The notes beneath the pieces are model-generated. The model was given only the letters and a program-made list of their open reading frames with translations. It had not been told where the DNA came from and ran no database searches. The position numbers and the translations under genes are program-made. Positions 49,914-58,761 of a stretch of DNA of 64,000 bases are shown piece after piece (position 1 is the first letter of the stretch; every line of letters begins with the position of its first letter). Location of the stretch: assembly GCF_000169195.2 (NCBI RefSeq), contig NC_016023.1, forward strand, positions 2,604,001-2,668,000, read 5' to 3'. This DNA is from Heyndrickxia coagulans 36D1 (GTDB lineage Bacteria > Bacillota > Bacilli > Bacillales > Bacillaceae_C).

Positions 49914-50400
49914 GCAGACGGGATGATTTGTGCAACAGGAAGCGCAATGTAAGGCTTGCGGGCAAGATGCGGGATAAAGTTGTGTATGGCTGACGGGATT
50001 GCAAGTGGCGGTAAAAAGCCGAACTTCCTGGCGTTTTCGGCTGTTCAACCGTTTAGCCGTGGGTTGTAAGCGGGAGAAAAAAGCTGGATCCCATTTTAGC
50101 GGATAGTTTTCCGGCGGTGGGGTTCAACGCGTGAAAGCGGGATTGTGAGCGAGAGTAAAAGCTGAACCCTCTTAAGCGGATAGTTGACCTGTATCAGGGT
50201 TTAACGCGTGAAAGCAGGGATTGAAATCGCGGGTAAAAAGTTGAACCACTTTAACCGGATAGTTTTCTTATGTCAGATTTCAACGTGTATGAGCAGAGAT
50301 TGCAAGCGGGAGAAAAAGGCTGCACTCCATTTTAGTGGATAAACTTTCCGGGTTAGTTGTCAACACCTGAAGGAGGGGTTGCCTATTTGGGTGCAGGGTA
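49879..50400. repeat. 78-bp tandem array F, starting in the murJ 3' end
   Basis: TTCAAC-GCGTGAA-type marks occur at 49879 (inside murJ), then 50044, 50122, 50200, 50279 and about 50359, giving steps of 78-80 bp. Each is followed by AAGCGGGAtTGTGAGCGAGA-like sequence and preceded by TTTTAGCGGATAGTTTTCC. GTTGAACC and GGTTCAAC arms lie about 36 bp apart. Two more decayed units seem to lie at 49931-50040. Confidence 0.8.
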
Positions 50401-50542
50401 AGCGAAACTGATGAGCAGGTGAGGAGTATTGAACCTGCGGGAATAGGTTGTAAATGGCAGGGATAAACGGCCCTTAAACATGCCAAAAGCGGCACTGCAT
50501 GTCTCCGCTGCCGCTTTCCAAAAAAACAATTTGTTTCTTTCT

Positions 50543-50764
50543 CTAAGATGACATCTTAACTTTTTTGCTTGTTGTTGTCCAAATCCCCCTGTGTGTGCTT
50601 TTGACCAAGTCGTTGTATGCCAGCACATTCAAATCTCTTTGAATGGTGCGAGGAGTGATGCCGAACTCATCTACCAGTTCCTGGGTTGTCACAGTCCCTT
50701 TCTCTTTAATAAACACATAAATTGACTTAATACGAGTAAGCATACGGTCTGTTGATGGTTTCAA
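50543..50764 (-). CDS. ytzE: DeoR-type HTH regulator YtzE
   Basis: This 73-aa protein is a single winged-helix domain: ELVDEFGITPRTIQRDLNVL (about 29-48) is the DeoR-type helix-turn-helix, followed by the wing LVKSTHRGIWTTT. It equals B. subtilis YtzE in length and sequence as I recall; its target is unknown. The start is TTG 50764 with GAGGGAG upstream. It lacks the effector domain of normal DeoR proteins. Confidence 0.88.
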   Translation of the reverse strand: MKPSTDRMLTRIKSIYVFIKEKGTVTTQELVDEFGITPRTIQRDLNVLAYNDLVKSTHRGIWTTTSKKVKMSS

Positions 50765-51059
50765 AATACCACTCCCTCATCTTTTTTCCAAAGACAAAGA
50801 CGACAAACAGCTTTACAACATGTTTAGCTTACAGGAATATGCGTGCCGTTCGGACAACTCCTTTTTCTAAAATTTTTTTCTAAGATGTCAGACAATTATA
50901 TTGTACATCTTTTTGCCTGAATTGACAAATATATCAGCTCTTGTTTACACCATATGTTGTGCCCGTTAAGTTTATAACCACTATTGGTAGCGCTTTCTTT
51001 TTACCGGCCTTTTCCTGGGTTGCCGCTATTCGGCTGAGGGGATGGCCTTTACCAGCCCG

Positions 51060-51490
51060 ATGAAGGACATTTCGACGGTCCCGGCATCACGTTCTGTCTT
51101 TCATCACCCTGATGAAGAACATTTAGCTGTTTCCCGGCATCCGTTTTGTCCTTCATCATGCCGATGAAAGACATTTAGCTATTTGCTGGGAGGTGATTTG
51201 TCCTTCATCATAGTTATGAAGGACAATTCGCCGTTTGCGGGCCCATGTTTTGTCCTTCATCATAGTTATGAAGGACAATTCGCCGTTTGCCGGCCCGTGT
51301 TTTGTCTTTCATCACGCCTATGAAGGACAATATTCCGCTTGTCGACCTTTGATTTGTCTTTCATCCCGCCGATGAAAGACAATATGCCGCTTCCCCGACC
51401 TATGTTTTGTCCTTCATCCTTCCAAAGAAAGACCATATGCTGTTTCCCGTCTCCCTTTTTGTCTTTCATTCCCCGGCCGGCAAAAAATAT
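51060..51490. repeat. 52-bp tandem hairpin array G (upstream of pepV)
   Basis: Eight units carry TTGTCCTTCATC / ATGAAGGACAA arms around a 5-7 bp loop, with a linker such as TTCGCCGTTTGCGGGCCCATG. Marks lie at 51094, 51146, 51198, 51250, 51302, 51354, 51407 and 51459: all steps 52 bp but one 53. The arms resemble those of array A (TGTCCTT / AAGGACA). The region 50765-51060 before it has no gene. Confidence 0.92.
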
Positions 51491-51561
51491 CAATTCATTT
51501 TATAATCAATGGAAAAAGAAGTAAAATAAAGAACGAATGACAACGTAAAGGAGCGACAAAA

Positions 51562-52980
51562 ATGGCCGATATCCACTGGATGGAAGAAGTATTAAAAAGG
51601 AAAGAGGATTTGATCCGCGACCTTCAAGGGATTTTGCAGATCAGAAGTGTCCTCGATGAAGCAAATGCAACAGAAGAAGCACCACTCGGGCAAGGCGTCA
51701 GGGAGGCACTCCAATATATGCTCGATCTCGGTGAAAAAGACGGTTTCAAAACGAAAAATGTGCAAAATCTCGCCGGGCACCTTGAAATGGGGGAAGGAGA
51801 AGACATTCTCGGGATCCTCGGGCATGTCGATGTGGTGCCGGAGGGGGACGGCTGGACAGTTGATCCGTACAGCGGCATAGTCAAAGACGGGAAAATTTAT
51901 GCACGCGGCTCAAGCGACGACAAAGGCCCGACAATGGCGGCTTATTACGGCATGAAAATTGTAAAAGAACTCGGGGTGCCGCTTGAAAAAAGGGTGCGCC
52001 TCATTGTCGGCACAGATGAAGAAAGCAACTGGAGATGCATGGACGCCTATTTTGCAAACGAGGAAATGCCGGCCATCGGGTTTTCGCCGGATGCCGACTT
52101 CCCAATTATTTACGCAGAAAAAGGAATTGCCGATTTTGACATCATCCAGGATCCGGAAAAAACGGAAAATACGGGGCAGGCGGAACTGCTTTCTTTTGAA
52201 TCGGGGCGCCGCTACAATATGGTGCCAGATTATGCGGAGGCACGCATTGTCACGCACGGCGAGCAGACGGAACTTTTGCAAAAATTCCAGGATTTTCAAA
52301 AGGAAACCGGACTTCGCGGGCAGGATTTTGTGGACGACGGCGTTTTGATTTTAAAACTGGAAGGCGTTTCGGCCCATGGTGCGGAACCGGAAAACGGAAA
52401 AAGCGCGGGGCTTTATTTGGCAAAATTTTTAAATAATGTGGCGCTTGACCGTGCCGGGGCAAAATTTATCAAAACGCTCAACCAGTTCTTCGGCCGTTCA
52501 CGCGGTGAATATTTCGGCATCGGGTACAAAGATGAAGTTTCAGGGGAATTGACGATCAATATCGGGATCATGTCCTATCATCAGGAAAAAGGCGGCCGCA
52601 TAGGATTAAATATGCGTTATCCCGTTACTTTCGATCTCGAAGCAGGAAAAACAAAAATTGTGTCGAAATTAAAAGAAGACGGCTTGCGTTTTGATCATTT
52701 TTCCGATCAGAAACCGCATTATGTTGACAAAAATGACCCGCTGATTACGACGCTTGCGAAAGTGTATGAGGAGCAGACCGGAGAGGAAGCGAAGCTGTTG
52801 GCAATCGGCGGCGGTACATATGCACGTACCCTTAAAAAAGGTGTGGCATTTGGGGCGCTTTTCCCGGGCCGCGAAGATGTCATGCACCAGAAAGATGAGT
52901 ACATGTATGTGGAAGATTTGCTTAAAGCAACGGCTATTTATGCACAGTCCATTTATGAACTGGCCGGGAAGCACGCGTGA
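51562..52980 (+). CDS. pepV: dipeptidase PepV
   Basis: This 472-aa M20-family dizinc dipeptidase cleaves unspecific dipeptides and carnosine-like substrates. Metal ligands are visible in GHVDVVPEGDGW (about 86-97), YARGSSDDKGP (Asp near 118), TDEESNWRCM (Glu near 153), SPDADFPIIYAEKG, and the late MHQKDEYMYVE (His near 440). It equals B. subtilis YtjP. AAAGGAGCGACAAAA precedes the ATG. It is followed by dat, suggesting a cell-wall or D-amino-acid related unit. Confidence 0.94.
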   Translation: MADIHWMEEVLKRKEDLIRDLQGILQIRSVLDEANATEEAPLGQGVREALQYMLDLGEKDGFKTKNVQNLAGHLEMGEGEDILGILGHVDVVPEGDGWTVDPYSGIVKDGKIYARGSSDDKGPTMAAYYGMKIVKELGVPLEKRVRLIVGTDEESNWRCMDAYFANEEMPAIGFSPDADFPIIYAEKGIADFDIIQDPEKTENTGQAELLSFESGRRYNMVPDYAEARIVTHGEQTELLQKFQDFQKETGLRGQDFVDDGVLILKLEGVSAHGAEPENGKSAGLYLAKFLNNVALDRAGAKFIKTLNQFFGRSRGEYFGIGYKDEVSGELTINIGIMSYHQEKGGRIGLNMRYPVTFDLEAGKTKIVSKLKEDGLRFDHFSDQKPHYVDKNDPLITTLAKVYEEQTGEEAKLLAIGGGTYARTLKKGVAFGALFPGREDVMHQKDEYMYVEDLLKATAIYAQSIYELAGKHA

Positions 52981-53072
52981 CTTTAGCTGCGTCAATGCCG
53001 GCGGGCCGCAAGCAAGCAGAAGAACGAGCGGGAAAGCCGCAATAAAATGAAAAAAGGCAAAGGGGTTGCATC

Positions 53073-53939
53073 ATGGAGAAACTGGTTTTAAACGGCACCC
53101 TGATCGACAGGGGAGAAGCAAGCGTTGATATTGAAGACCGTGGTTATCAGTTCGGGGATGGCATTTACGAAGTGGTCCGCGTATACGGGGGCAGGCTTTT
53201 TACAAGCGAAATGCATTTAAAGCGGCTCTATCAAAGCGCGGAAAAACTTTCGCTCCACATTCCGTATACAATGGAGCAGCTCACGGCACAACTGGAAGCA
53301 CTGGTTGCAGCAAACCGCCTCGATACAGGCATTGTCTATTTGCAATTTACGCGCGGCGTTGCCAAGCGGAAACACCATTTTCCGGAAACAAGCGAAACGA
53401 CGTTTGTTGCATACACGAGTGAAATGGAACGGCCGCTTGAAAAAATGAGAAAAGGCGTAAAAGCGGTGCTTGCGGAAGACATCCGCTGGCTGCGCTGCGA
53501 CATCAAAAGCCTGAACCTGCTCGGCAATGTGCTCGCCAAACAAAAAGCTGTGGAAAACGGCGCTTATGAGGCAATCCAGCACCGCGGCGAAACAGTGACA
53601 GAAGGCTCGTCGTCGAATGTATTTATCGTAAAAGACGGCGTGCTCTTGACACATCCGGCAACGAACCTCATTTTAAACGGGATTACAAGACAAGTGGTCT
53701 TTGGCATTTGCGGGAAAATAGGCATTCCTTTCCGGGAAGAGCCGTTTACGGTAGCGGATTTGCGCGCGGCGGATGAAGTCTTGATGACAAGCACGACATC
53801 CGAAATCATGCCGATTGTGGACATTGACGGTAAACCCGTTGCAGACGGCACACCAGGCGCAATAACGTTAAAACTGCAGCAAGCTTTTGACAGGGAGATT
53901 CATGCTCTTTCGGCAGCGGTGCCGGGCGCGCCAAAATAA
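53073..53939 (+). CDS. dat: D-amino-acid transaminase
   Basis: This 288-aa fold-type IV PLP enzyme makes D-glutamate from D-alanine for peptidoglycan and other D-amino acids. The N-terminus has DRGYQFGDGIYEVVRVY (about 23-39), and the PLP lysine is in CDIKSLNLLGN (Lys near 146) followed by the conserved glutamate in VTEGSSSNVF. ATGGAG-type start at 53073 follows AAAGGGGTTGCATC. It pairs with pepV, as in Geobacillus-type gene orders. The terminator is shared with the convergent small gene. Confidence 0.94.
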   Translation: MEKLVLNGTLIDRGEASVDIEDRGYQFGDGIYEVVRVYGGRLFTSEMHLKRLYQSAEKLSLHIPYTMEQLTAQLEALVAANRLDTGIVYLQFTRGVAKRKHHFPETSETTFVAYTSEMERPLEKMRKGVKAVLAEDIRWLRCDIKSLNLLGNVLAKQKAVENGAYEAIQHRGETVTEGSSSNVFIVKDGVLLTHPATNLILNGITRQVVFGICGKIGIPFREEPFTVADLRAADEVLMTSTTSEIMPIVDIDGKPVADGTPGAITLKLQQAFDREIHALSAAVPGAPK

Positions 53940-53942
53940 AAG

Positions 53943-53989
53943 AAGGGGCATTCCTTTAGCCGGAGGAACGGTTAAAGGAATGCCCCTTG
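53943..53989. terminator. bidirectional terminator, dat and the convergent small gene
   Basis: The arms AAGGGGCATTCCTTTA and TAAAGGAATGCCCCTT flank a 15-base loop. Confidence 0.9.
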
Positions 53990-54157
53990 CTATTTTTGGA
54001 GCCTGGCTTCTTCTTCTCCTGCCGGTTCAAGCTCCGACATGTGGGCAAGCACAATTTGATGAAGAAATGGCTTCTTCAGTTCACAATACCCGCTTTTGTA
54101 AATAAATACGATTTCACAATTCTCACCTTTGTACATGACATGGTCGCCAATCTTCAC
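53990..54157 (-). CDS. small hypothetical protein (55 aa)
   Basis: A GTG at 54157 preceded by GGGGGGAGAGCTGGA opens a 55-codon frame: MKIGDHVMYKGENCEIVFIY, then KSGYCELKKPF and an acidic end ELEPAGEEEARLQK. The first half looks like a small beta-barrel (GDHVMYKGE), as in SH3-like Bacillus small proteins. Good codon structure, a strong ribosome site and the shared terminator at its end support a real gene. I cannot name it. Confidence 0.65.
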   Translation of the reverse strand: MKIGDHVMYKGENCEIVFIYKSGYCELKKPFLHQIVLAHMSELEPAGEEEARLQK

Positions 54158-54308
54158 TCCAGCTCTCCCCCCTTAACATATTTATATACCCTATTCGGAA
54201 AAATGAAAACATCGGAAATGCCGGAAACCAGATTTTGCACAGTATACCTGCAGGGCAGTTTTTGTTAAAATAAACACAAAACCACGATGGACAGGGGCGA
54301 AAAAAGCG

Positions 54309-54878
54309 ATGGCAAACCATTATTTTTATGCCGTCTTGCTGCCGGAAGCGTTCAAACAAAAATTGCAGCAGGCAACGGCCGGCTTGAAAGGGAGCCTGCC
54401 GTTTAAGCGATGGGTGCACCGCGATGATCTTCATATTACCCTTGCCTTTTTGGGAGCGGCAGAAGAGGCGCAATTGGAAAAAGCGAACCGGCTGATTGCA
54501 GATCAAATCGGTGCATTCCACGTGCTGCCGCTTGTGTTCGACCACTTCGGTACTTTTGGGAAAAAAGACGAACCGCGTGTACTCTTTGCAGGCATACAGG
54601 AATCACCGCCGCTTTCTGATCTTGAGACAATGGTGGCCGGCTGCTGCCTTGAAGCAGGTTTTTCACTTGATCGAAGACCGTTTCACCCGCATATGACGCT
54701 GGCGCGGAAATGGGACGGTGACAGACCTTTTGCTGACGGCATGCTGGATGCGTTTTCGCCTGAACCGGTGCCTTTTTCGGCAGACCGGATCGTGCTCTAC
54801 CGGACGAATCTCCATCAAACGCCAAAATACGAAATCGTGCAGTCTTTCAGGCTAGCTGATGCACAGAATTTGAAGTAA
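54309..54878 (+). CDS. thpR: RNA 2',3'-cyclic phosphodiesterase (2'-5' RNA ligase family)
   Basis: This 189-aa 2H-phosphoesterase carries both catalytic HxT motifs: DLHITLAFLG (about residues 39-48) and HPHMTLARK (about 128-136). The family opens 2',3'-cyclic phosphates on RNA ends. It equals B. subtilis YtlP. The next gene starts 12 bp after its stop, so they are one unit. Confidence 0.92.
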   Translation: MANHYFYAVLLPEAFKQKLQQATAGLKGSLPFKRWVHRDDLHITLAFLGAAEEAQLEKANRLIADQIGAFHVLPLVFDHFGTFGKKDEPRVLFAGIQESPPLSDLETMVAGCCLEAGFSLDRRPFHPHMTLARKWDGDRPFADGMLDAFSPEPVPFSADRIVLYRTNLHQTPKYEIVQSFRLADAQNLK

Positions 54879-54890
54879 GGGAAAAGGAAA

Positions 54891-55838
54891 ATGGGACAGT
54901 TATTAAAAATGCAAGACTTTGTATCACGTTATGAAACAGACTTAATCCGCTACACCAACCAGTTTATCCGGCTGAAAAAACAACAGTGGGAAAAATTCCG
55001 GGAAAACTGGGAAAACGGGCCGGAGGAAGAAGAGGAAGCGCCTGCGCAGGAAGAATCGCGCCAGGTCCTTTCCCGCATGAAACACTGGTTAAAAAGAAAA
55101 GATACGGCCGAAATAGAGGAGCCGGACGCGCCGGTTTTCCACGCGCCACCCGGGGAATTGGATTTTGCCCCGCAGCTTGCCTTTTTGCCGGAGACGGAAG
55201 ACCAGTTAAAAAAATTATTTCTCGACCAGCTGTTCCGGTTCCAGCTGAAATGGGCCAGTTCCACTTTGCTGCAACAGTCCGAAATCCCAGCCGTCCTTTA
55301 TTTTGACCCGGACTTAAAATATTTTTTGCAAAGATTTCCGGATACATTTTTATTGATGTACCGGCCGGTTTTTTCATTCAAAAAAGCCGTTTTGGAAATG
55401 GAACATCTTTTGATTTCGCCAATGGCGGTATGGTGTATTGCCTTTGTGGAAAAAGAAAAGGATGCCGTCTTTTTCGGGTCGAACGGCCGTTTCTGGAAGA
55501 AGCGGACAGCCGGGAACGAAGAAAATATTTTAAATCCGGCCATTGCCCTCGCGCGGACGGAAAAAATCGTGCGCAGCATTCTGAAACGGCATGATATCAC
55601 CTTTCCGGTCGAAAGGGCGCTCATTTGCCGGAACGGGTTTATTCAATGGCCGGATGCGCCGGATGGCCTCCATATTCTTGACAAACGCCCGCATGTCGAA
55701 TGGTTCCGGCAACAGCGAAATTTGCGCTCACCGTTTAAATATATGCAACTGAAGTCGGCCCAAGTGCTGCTTAACGAATGCCTGGACAAAAAAAGTGCCG
55801 GAACGAACGAGGCTGCCCGTGACGGCGCCGGGGAATAG
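54891..55838 (+). CDS. hypothetical protein, YtlQ-like with possible NERD-type domain
   Basis: This 315-aa soluble protein begins with a coiled, charged region (about 1-90, Glu-rich). Its middle section LLISPMAVWCIAFVEKEKDA through GSNGRFWKKR and ENILNPAIALAR resembles the strand pattern of NERD (nuclease-related) domains, but the usual catalytic Asp/Glu-x-Lys set is not clear. B. subtilis has ytlQ at this position. AAGGGAAAAGGAAA precedes the ATG. Function unknown. Confidence 0.6.
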   Translation: MGQLLKMQDFVSRYETDLIRYTNQFIRLKKQQWEKFRENWENGPEEEEEAPAQEESRQVLSRMKHWLKRKDTAEIEEPDAPVFHAPPGELDFAPQLAFLPETEDQLKKLFLDQLFRFQLKWASSTLLQQSEIPAVLYFDPDLKYFLQRFPDTFLLMYRPVFSFKKAVLEMEHLLISPMAVWCIAFVEKEKDAVFFGSNGRFWKKRTAGNEENILNPAIALARTEKIVRSILKRHDITFPVERALICRNGFIQWPDAPDGLHILDKRPHVEWFRQQRNLRSPFKYMQLKSAQVLLNECLDKKSAGTNEAARDGAGE

Positions 55839-55947
55839 AGCGGGAATTTTTCCTGCAAACATTGGAAAATTTTCGGTACAAACAGCCGCCTTACCGGTAT
55901 TTCAATATTTCTGGGAAATCCGGCCCCGGGTTAAACCAAAATTACGC

Positions 55948-55977
55948 TTGACGAAAAAAGTCAAAAAGCGATAAAAT
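55948..55977 (+). promoter_or_regulatory. candidate promoter upstream of a hairpin leader and ytmP
   Basis: TTGACG (55948-55953) and TAAAAT (55972-55977) have an 18-bp spacer. Transcription would begin near 55985, just before a terminator-like hairpin. Confidence 0.6.
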
Positions 55978-55987
55978 TTACTGAAAG

Positions 55988-56034
55988 GTGGCTATTGTGA
56001 ATGATACTTGCCAATAGCTGTCTTTTTTTGTTTT
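55988..56034 (+). terminator. terminator-like hairpin about 10 nt after the promoter
   Basis: GGTGGCTATTG and CAATAGCTGTC arms around a 13-base loop are followed by TTTTTTTGTTTTTG. It may terminate ytlQ, or attenuate the ytmP transcript, or release a short RNA of about 50 nt. Confidence 0.6.
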
Positions 56035-56228
56035 TGTCTCCGTTTGCCGAGTGAAAAAACCGGCAGCTGCGGATTTTTCAGCAAACAGGAAGAATCCGCG
56101 TCAATGTTTTGTGTAAAATGGAATGGCATTTTTACTTTTTTACAAATCCTACTTTTCCTGGCTTTATAACAGGGATATCGCTGTTTTTTCATCGGTGTGA
56201 GGTTGACTTACTGAATTTGAAGGTGAAC
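56035..56228 (+). other. structured 5' leader of ytmP
   Basis: Two more inverted repeats are seen: GCGGATT / AATCCGC (about 56073-56101) and AACAG / CTGTT followed by T's (about 56169-56191). No known riboswitch class is recognised. Confidence 0.4.
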
Positions 56229-57020
56229 ATGTTGGAAGATATATTAGGAAAAGGCTGGGAGATCATGCCGGCAGGGGGGGCGACAGGAGAAGCCTTCTAT
56301 GCCAAATACCAGGAACAATCCCTCTTTTTAAAACGGAATTCATCGCCGTTTCTGGCCGTGTTATCCGCTGAAGGCATTGTCCCGAAGCTTGTCTGGACGA
56401 AAAGGCTAGAAAACGGCGACACCATCACGGCCCAGCAGTGGGTGGAGGGCAGGGAACTAAAGCCTTACGAAATGGAAGAAGAACGCGTTGCCAAGATGCT
56501 GAAAAAAATTCACGATTCAAAACCGCTTTTAACGATGCTGCAAAGGCTCGGGCTGGAATCGATGAAGCCTGAAAACATGCTGCATGATCTTAAATCCGGC
56601 GCAAAAGGGGAATGGCCCGATGCACCAGGTGTTCTGGATGCCCTTGAATTTCTCGAACGTGAACAGCCGAACGTTGCATACGGGGATTGTGTCGTCTGCC
56701 ACGGCGATATCAATCATAACAACTGGCTTTTATCAAACGAAAATGAATTGTTTCTGATCGATTGGGACGGCCCGCTGATCGGCGATCCGGCGATGGACAT
56801 CGGCATGCTCCTGTACGCCTACATTCCGCCCGAAAATTGGGAAAGGTGGTTGCTGCAATACGGCACGAAAATGACCGCAAGCCTTTCGCTCCGGATGAAA
56901 TGGCACACCATTTACCAAGCGATTGTGATGATTTGCTGGCATAAAGAAAAAGGCCGGTACGAAGAAATGCAACGCTGGCTTGATTTTTTGCAGAACGTGC
57001 ATGGCGGCGTGAAAAAATAA
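56229..57020 (+). CDS. ytmP: phosphotransferase, choline/aminoglycoside-kinase fold (YtmP)
   Basis: This 263-aa APH-family protein shows the glycine-rich loop PAGGATGEAFYAK (about 14-26), the catalytic loop VCHGDINHNNWLL (Asp near 163) and the metal-binding IDWDGPLIGDPAMDIG (Asp near 180). It matches YtmP, of unknown small-molecule substrate. ATG 56229 with AAGGTGAA upstream matches the family start; a frame opening at 56109 lies in the leader. Confidence 0.9.
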   Translation: MLEDILGKGWEIMPAGGATGEAFYAKYQEQSLFLKRNSSPFLAVLSAEGIVPKLVWTKRLENGDTITAQQWVEGRELKPYEMEEERVAKMLKKIHDSKPLLTMLQRLGLESMKPENMLHDLKSGAKGEWPDAPGVLDALEFLEREQPNVAYGDCVVCHGDINHNNWLLSNENELFLIDWDGPLIGDPAMDIGMLLYAYIPPENWERWLLQYGTKMTASLSLRMKWHTIYQAIVMICWHKEKGRYEEMQRWLDFLQNVHGGVKK

Positions 57021-57166
57021 AAGAAGGCTGCATCGCGTTTGCCTGGGTCTTCTTTTTTAGAGAAACTGCCAGTTGAGGGCTTGCAGCGAAAAAAGTGTAC
57101 CGGTTTCGAACGAAAAAGAAGAGAAACCGGGTGATGGTTCCTCTTCTTTTTGCCGCTCTTCATTCT

Positions 57167-57445
57167 TTAAAAATAGGTGTTCAGCTGGTCAACCCATTCC
57201 CCGAGCTTGTTTTGGTGGGCTTCAATATGGTCGTCCAAATGCTGGGCATATTTTCCCGCCTGGCTGTAGCTGTACACATCTGTCAGCGTTTGTTTCATAT
57301 CATTTGCGACAGCCGGATTGACGAGCAATGATTTGACCAGCCTTTCCAATTGTTCACATTCCGAAACAGATCCGCAGCAGTCTGTTTGATGATCGTACAA
57401 AATATCCGTTAATAAGGTTAACTGGTCGCGATGGCTGAGTGCCAA
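57167..57445 (-). CDS. ytzH: YtzH-like protein
   Basis: This 92-aa helical protein reads ALSHRDQLTLLTDILYDHQT then DCCGSVSECEQLERLVKSLL and GKYAQHLDDHIEAHQ. It matches YtzH in sequence and length. I start at TTG 57445 (GAAGGATG upstream); longer frames reach into trmB territory. In B. subtilis ytzH also sits between ytmP and trmB (ytmQ). Function unknown. Confidence 0.82.
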   Translation of the reverse strand: MALSHRDQLTLLTDILYDHQTDCCGSVSECEQLERLVKSLLVNPAVANDMKQTLTDVYSYSQAGKYAQHLDDHIEAHQNKLGEWVDQLNTYF

Positions 57446-57599
57446 GTGGAACACATCCTTCACTAGAGATATGCAGCTGTTGACATGTGCATGAAGGCCT
57501 TGCACCGGTACCTCCATACATACTCTATTGTTTAACCTGTCTCTTTTTTTATGCAGATAGGCCAGGCTTTTGCCAAAAAATATAAGTTGGGGTGTTTTT

Positions 57600-58262
57600 A
57601 TGAGATTACGGAATAAGCCGTGGGCGGAAGAAAAATTAAAAAAGTACCCGCAATTCGTCGTACCTGACCCGGAAAAATGGCGCGGCCATTGGCAGGCGCT
57701 GTTTGGAAACGGCAACCCGCTCCATATTGAAATCGGAACAGGGAAAGGCCGGTTTATTTCTGAAATGGCGGAACAGCATCCCGAAATCAATTTTCTCGGG
57801 ATCGAAAAACAGCCGAGCGTGATCGTGTCTGCACTCGATAAACTGATTGAAAAAAACCGCCCGAATGTAAAATTGTTAAATGTGGACGGTGCAAAGCTGC
57901 GGGAATTTTTTGCAAAAGGCGATGTCGAACAGATTTATTTGAATTTTTCCGACCCGTGGCCAAAAAAACGCCATGAAAAACGGCGACTCACATACCGCAC
58001 TTTTTTGCAGCTGTATGAAGACATTTTGGCGGACGGCGGGGAAATTCATTTAAAAACGGACAACCAAGGTCTGTTTGAATACTCGCTGCAAAGTTTTTCG
58101 GAATATGGCCTGCAGTTAAAAAATATCAGCCTTGATTTGCATCGCAGTGATTTTTCCGGCAATGTCATGACAGAATATGAAGAAAAGTTTTCCGCACAAG
58201 GGCAGCGCATTTACCGCTGTGAGGCAAAATACCGCAACGCGCCCGGCGCACTGCAAGGATAA
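57600..58262 (+). CDS. trmB: tRNA (guanine-N7-)-methyltransferase
   Basis: This 220-aa enzyme makes m7G46 in tRNA. The SAM site is [12 protein letters not shown] (about 42-53), followed by [11 protein letters not shown] and the family motif [20 protein letters not shown] (about 113-132), then [15 protein letters not shown] 57600 follows TTGGGGTGTTTTT. Its final codons form one arm of the terminator. Confidence 0.96.
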   Translation: MRLRNKPWAEEKLKKYPQFVVPDPEKWRGHWQALFGNGNPLHIEIGTGKGRFISEMAEQHPEINFLGIEKQPSVIVSALDKLIEKNRPNVKLLNVDGAKLREFFAKGDVEQIYLNFSDPWPKKRHEKRRLTYRTFLQLYEDILADGGEIHLKTDNQGLFEYSLQSFSEYGLQLKNISLDLHRSDFSGNVMTEYEEKFSAQGQRIYRCEAKYRNAPGALQG

Positions 58263-58286
58263 TGGCAGTGCGGGGCGCTTTTTTTT
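58239..58286 (+). terminator. trmB terminator overlapping the coding end
   Basis: GCGCCCGGCGCACTGC, within trmB's last codons, pairs with GCAGTGCGGGGCGC, then eight T's. Confidence 0.9.
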
Positions 58287-58299
58287 GCATCGTGCACCA

Positions 58300-58720
58300 G
58301 ACATGGAAAAACGGGAACGGGATTTCTAATTTTTTGCTACGCAGAACAGTTGGGAAAAACAGGACCGGTATTTTCGATTTTTGCAAAGCGAAGCAGGCAG
58401 GGAAAATGGGAGTGGCATTTTCCTTTTTTGCAAGTCGGAACAGCTGGGAAAAAAGGGGTCAGCATTTTCAATTTTTGCAAAGCGGAACAGGCTGAGAAAA
58501 ACGGGACCGGTATTTTCGATTTTTTGCAAGGAGGGACAGGCTGGGGAAAACGCAACAGCATTTTCAGTTTTTTACATTACGGAACAGGCTGGGGAAAAAG
58601 GGAACGGCATTTTCAATTTTTTGCATTACAGAATTGGCGGGGAAACACCACAGGGCAAAGCGGACAGGCAGGATCGCCTTTTTTACAACGCGACACAGGC
58701 AGGAAAAATGGGAAATGGTG
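58300..58720. repeat. ~48-bp tandem array H (trmB-ytnP gap)
   Basis: Units share CAGGCTGGGAAAAACGGGAACGG-like, CATTTTCAATTTTTTGCA-like and CGGAACAG segments. GGGAAAA marks lie at about 58352, 58400, 58446, 58494, 58544 and 58592 (46-50 bp steps). GAAAA / TTTTC arms give a weak hairpin, so this array is the least palindromic. Confidence 0.8.
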
Positions 58721-58761
58721 GCGAATATAATGAATTGAAACCGATTACAGGAGGGAGAAGA

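Noticed and set aside
54123-54545. 140-codon minus-strand frame overlapping thpR
   Set aside because: Antisense to thpR's catalytic region and without a ribosome site.
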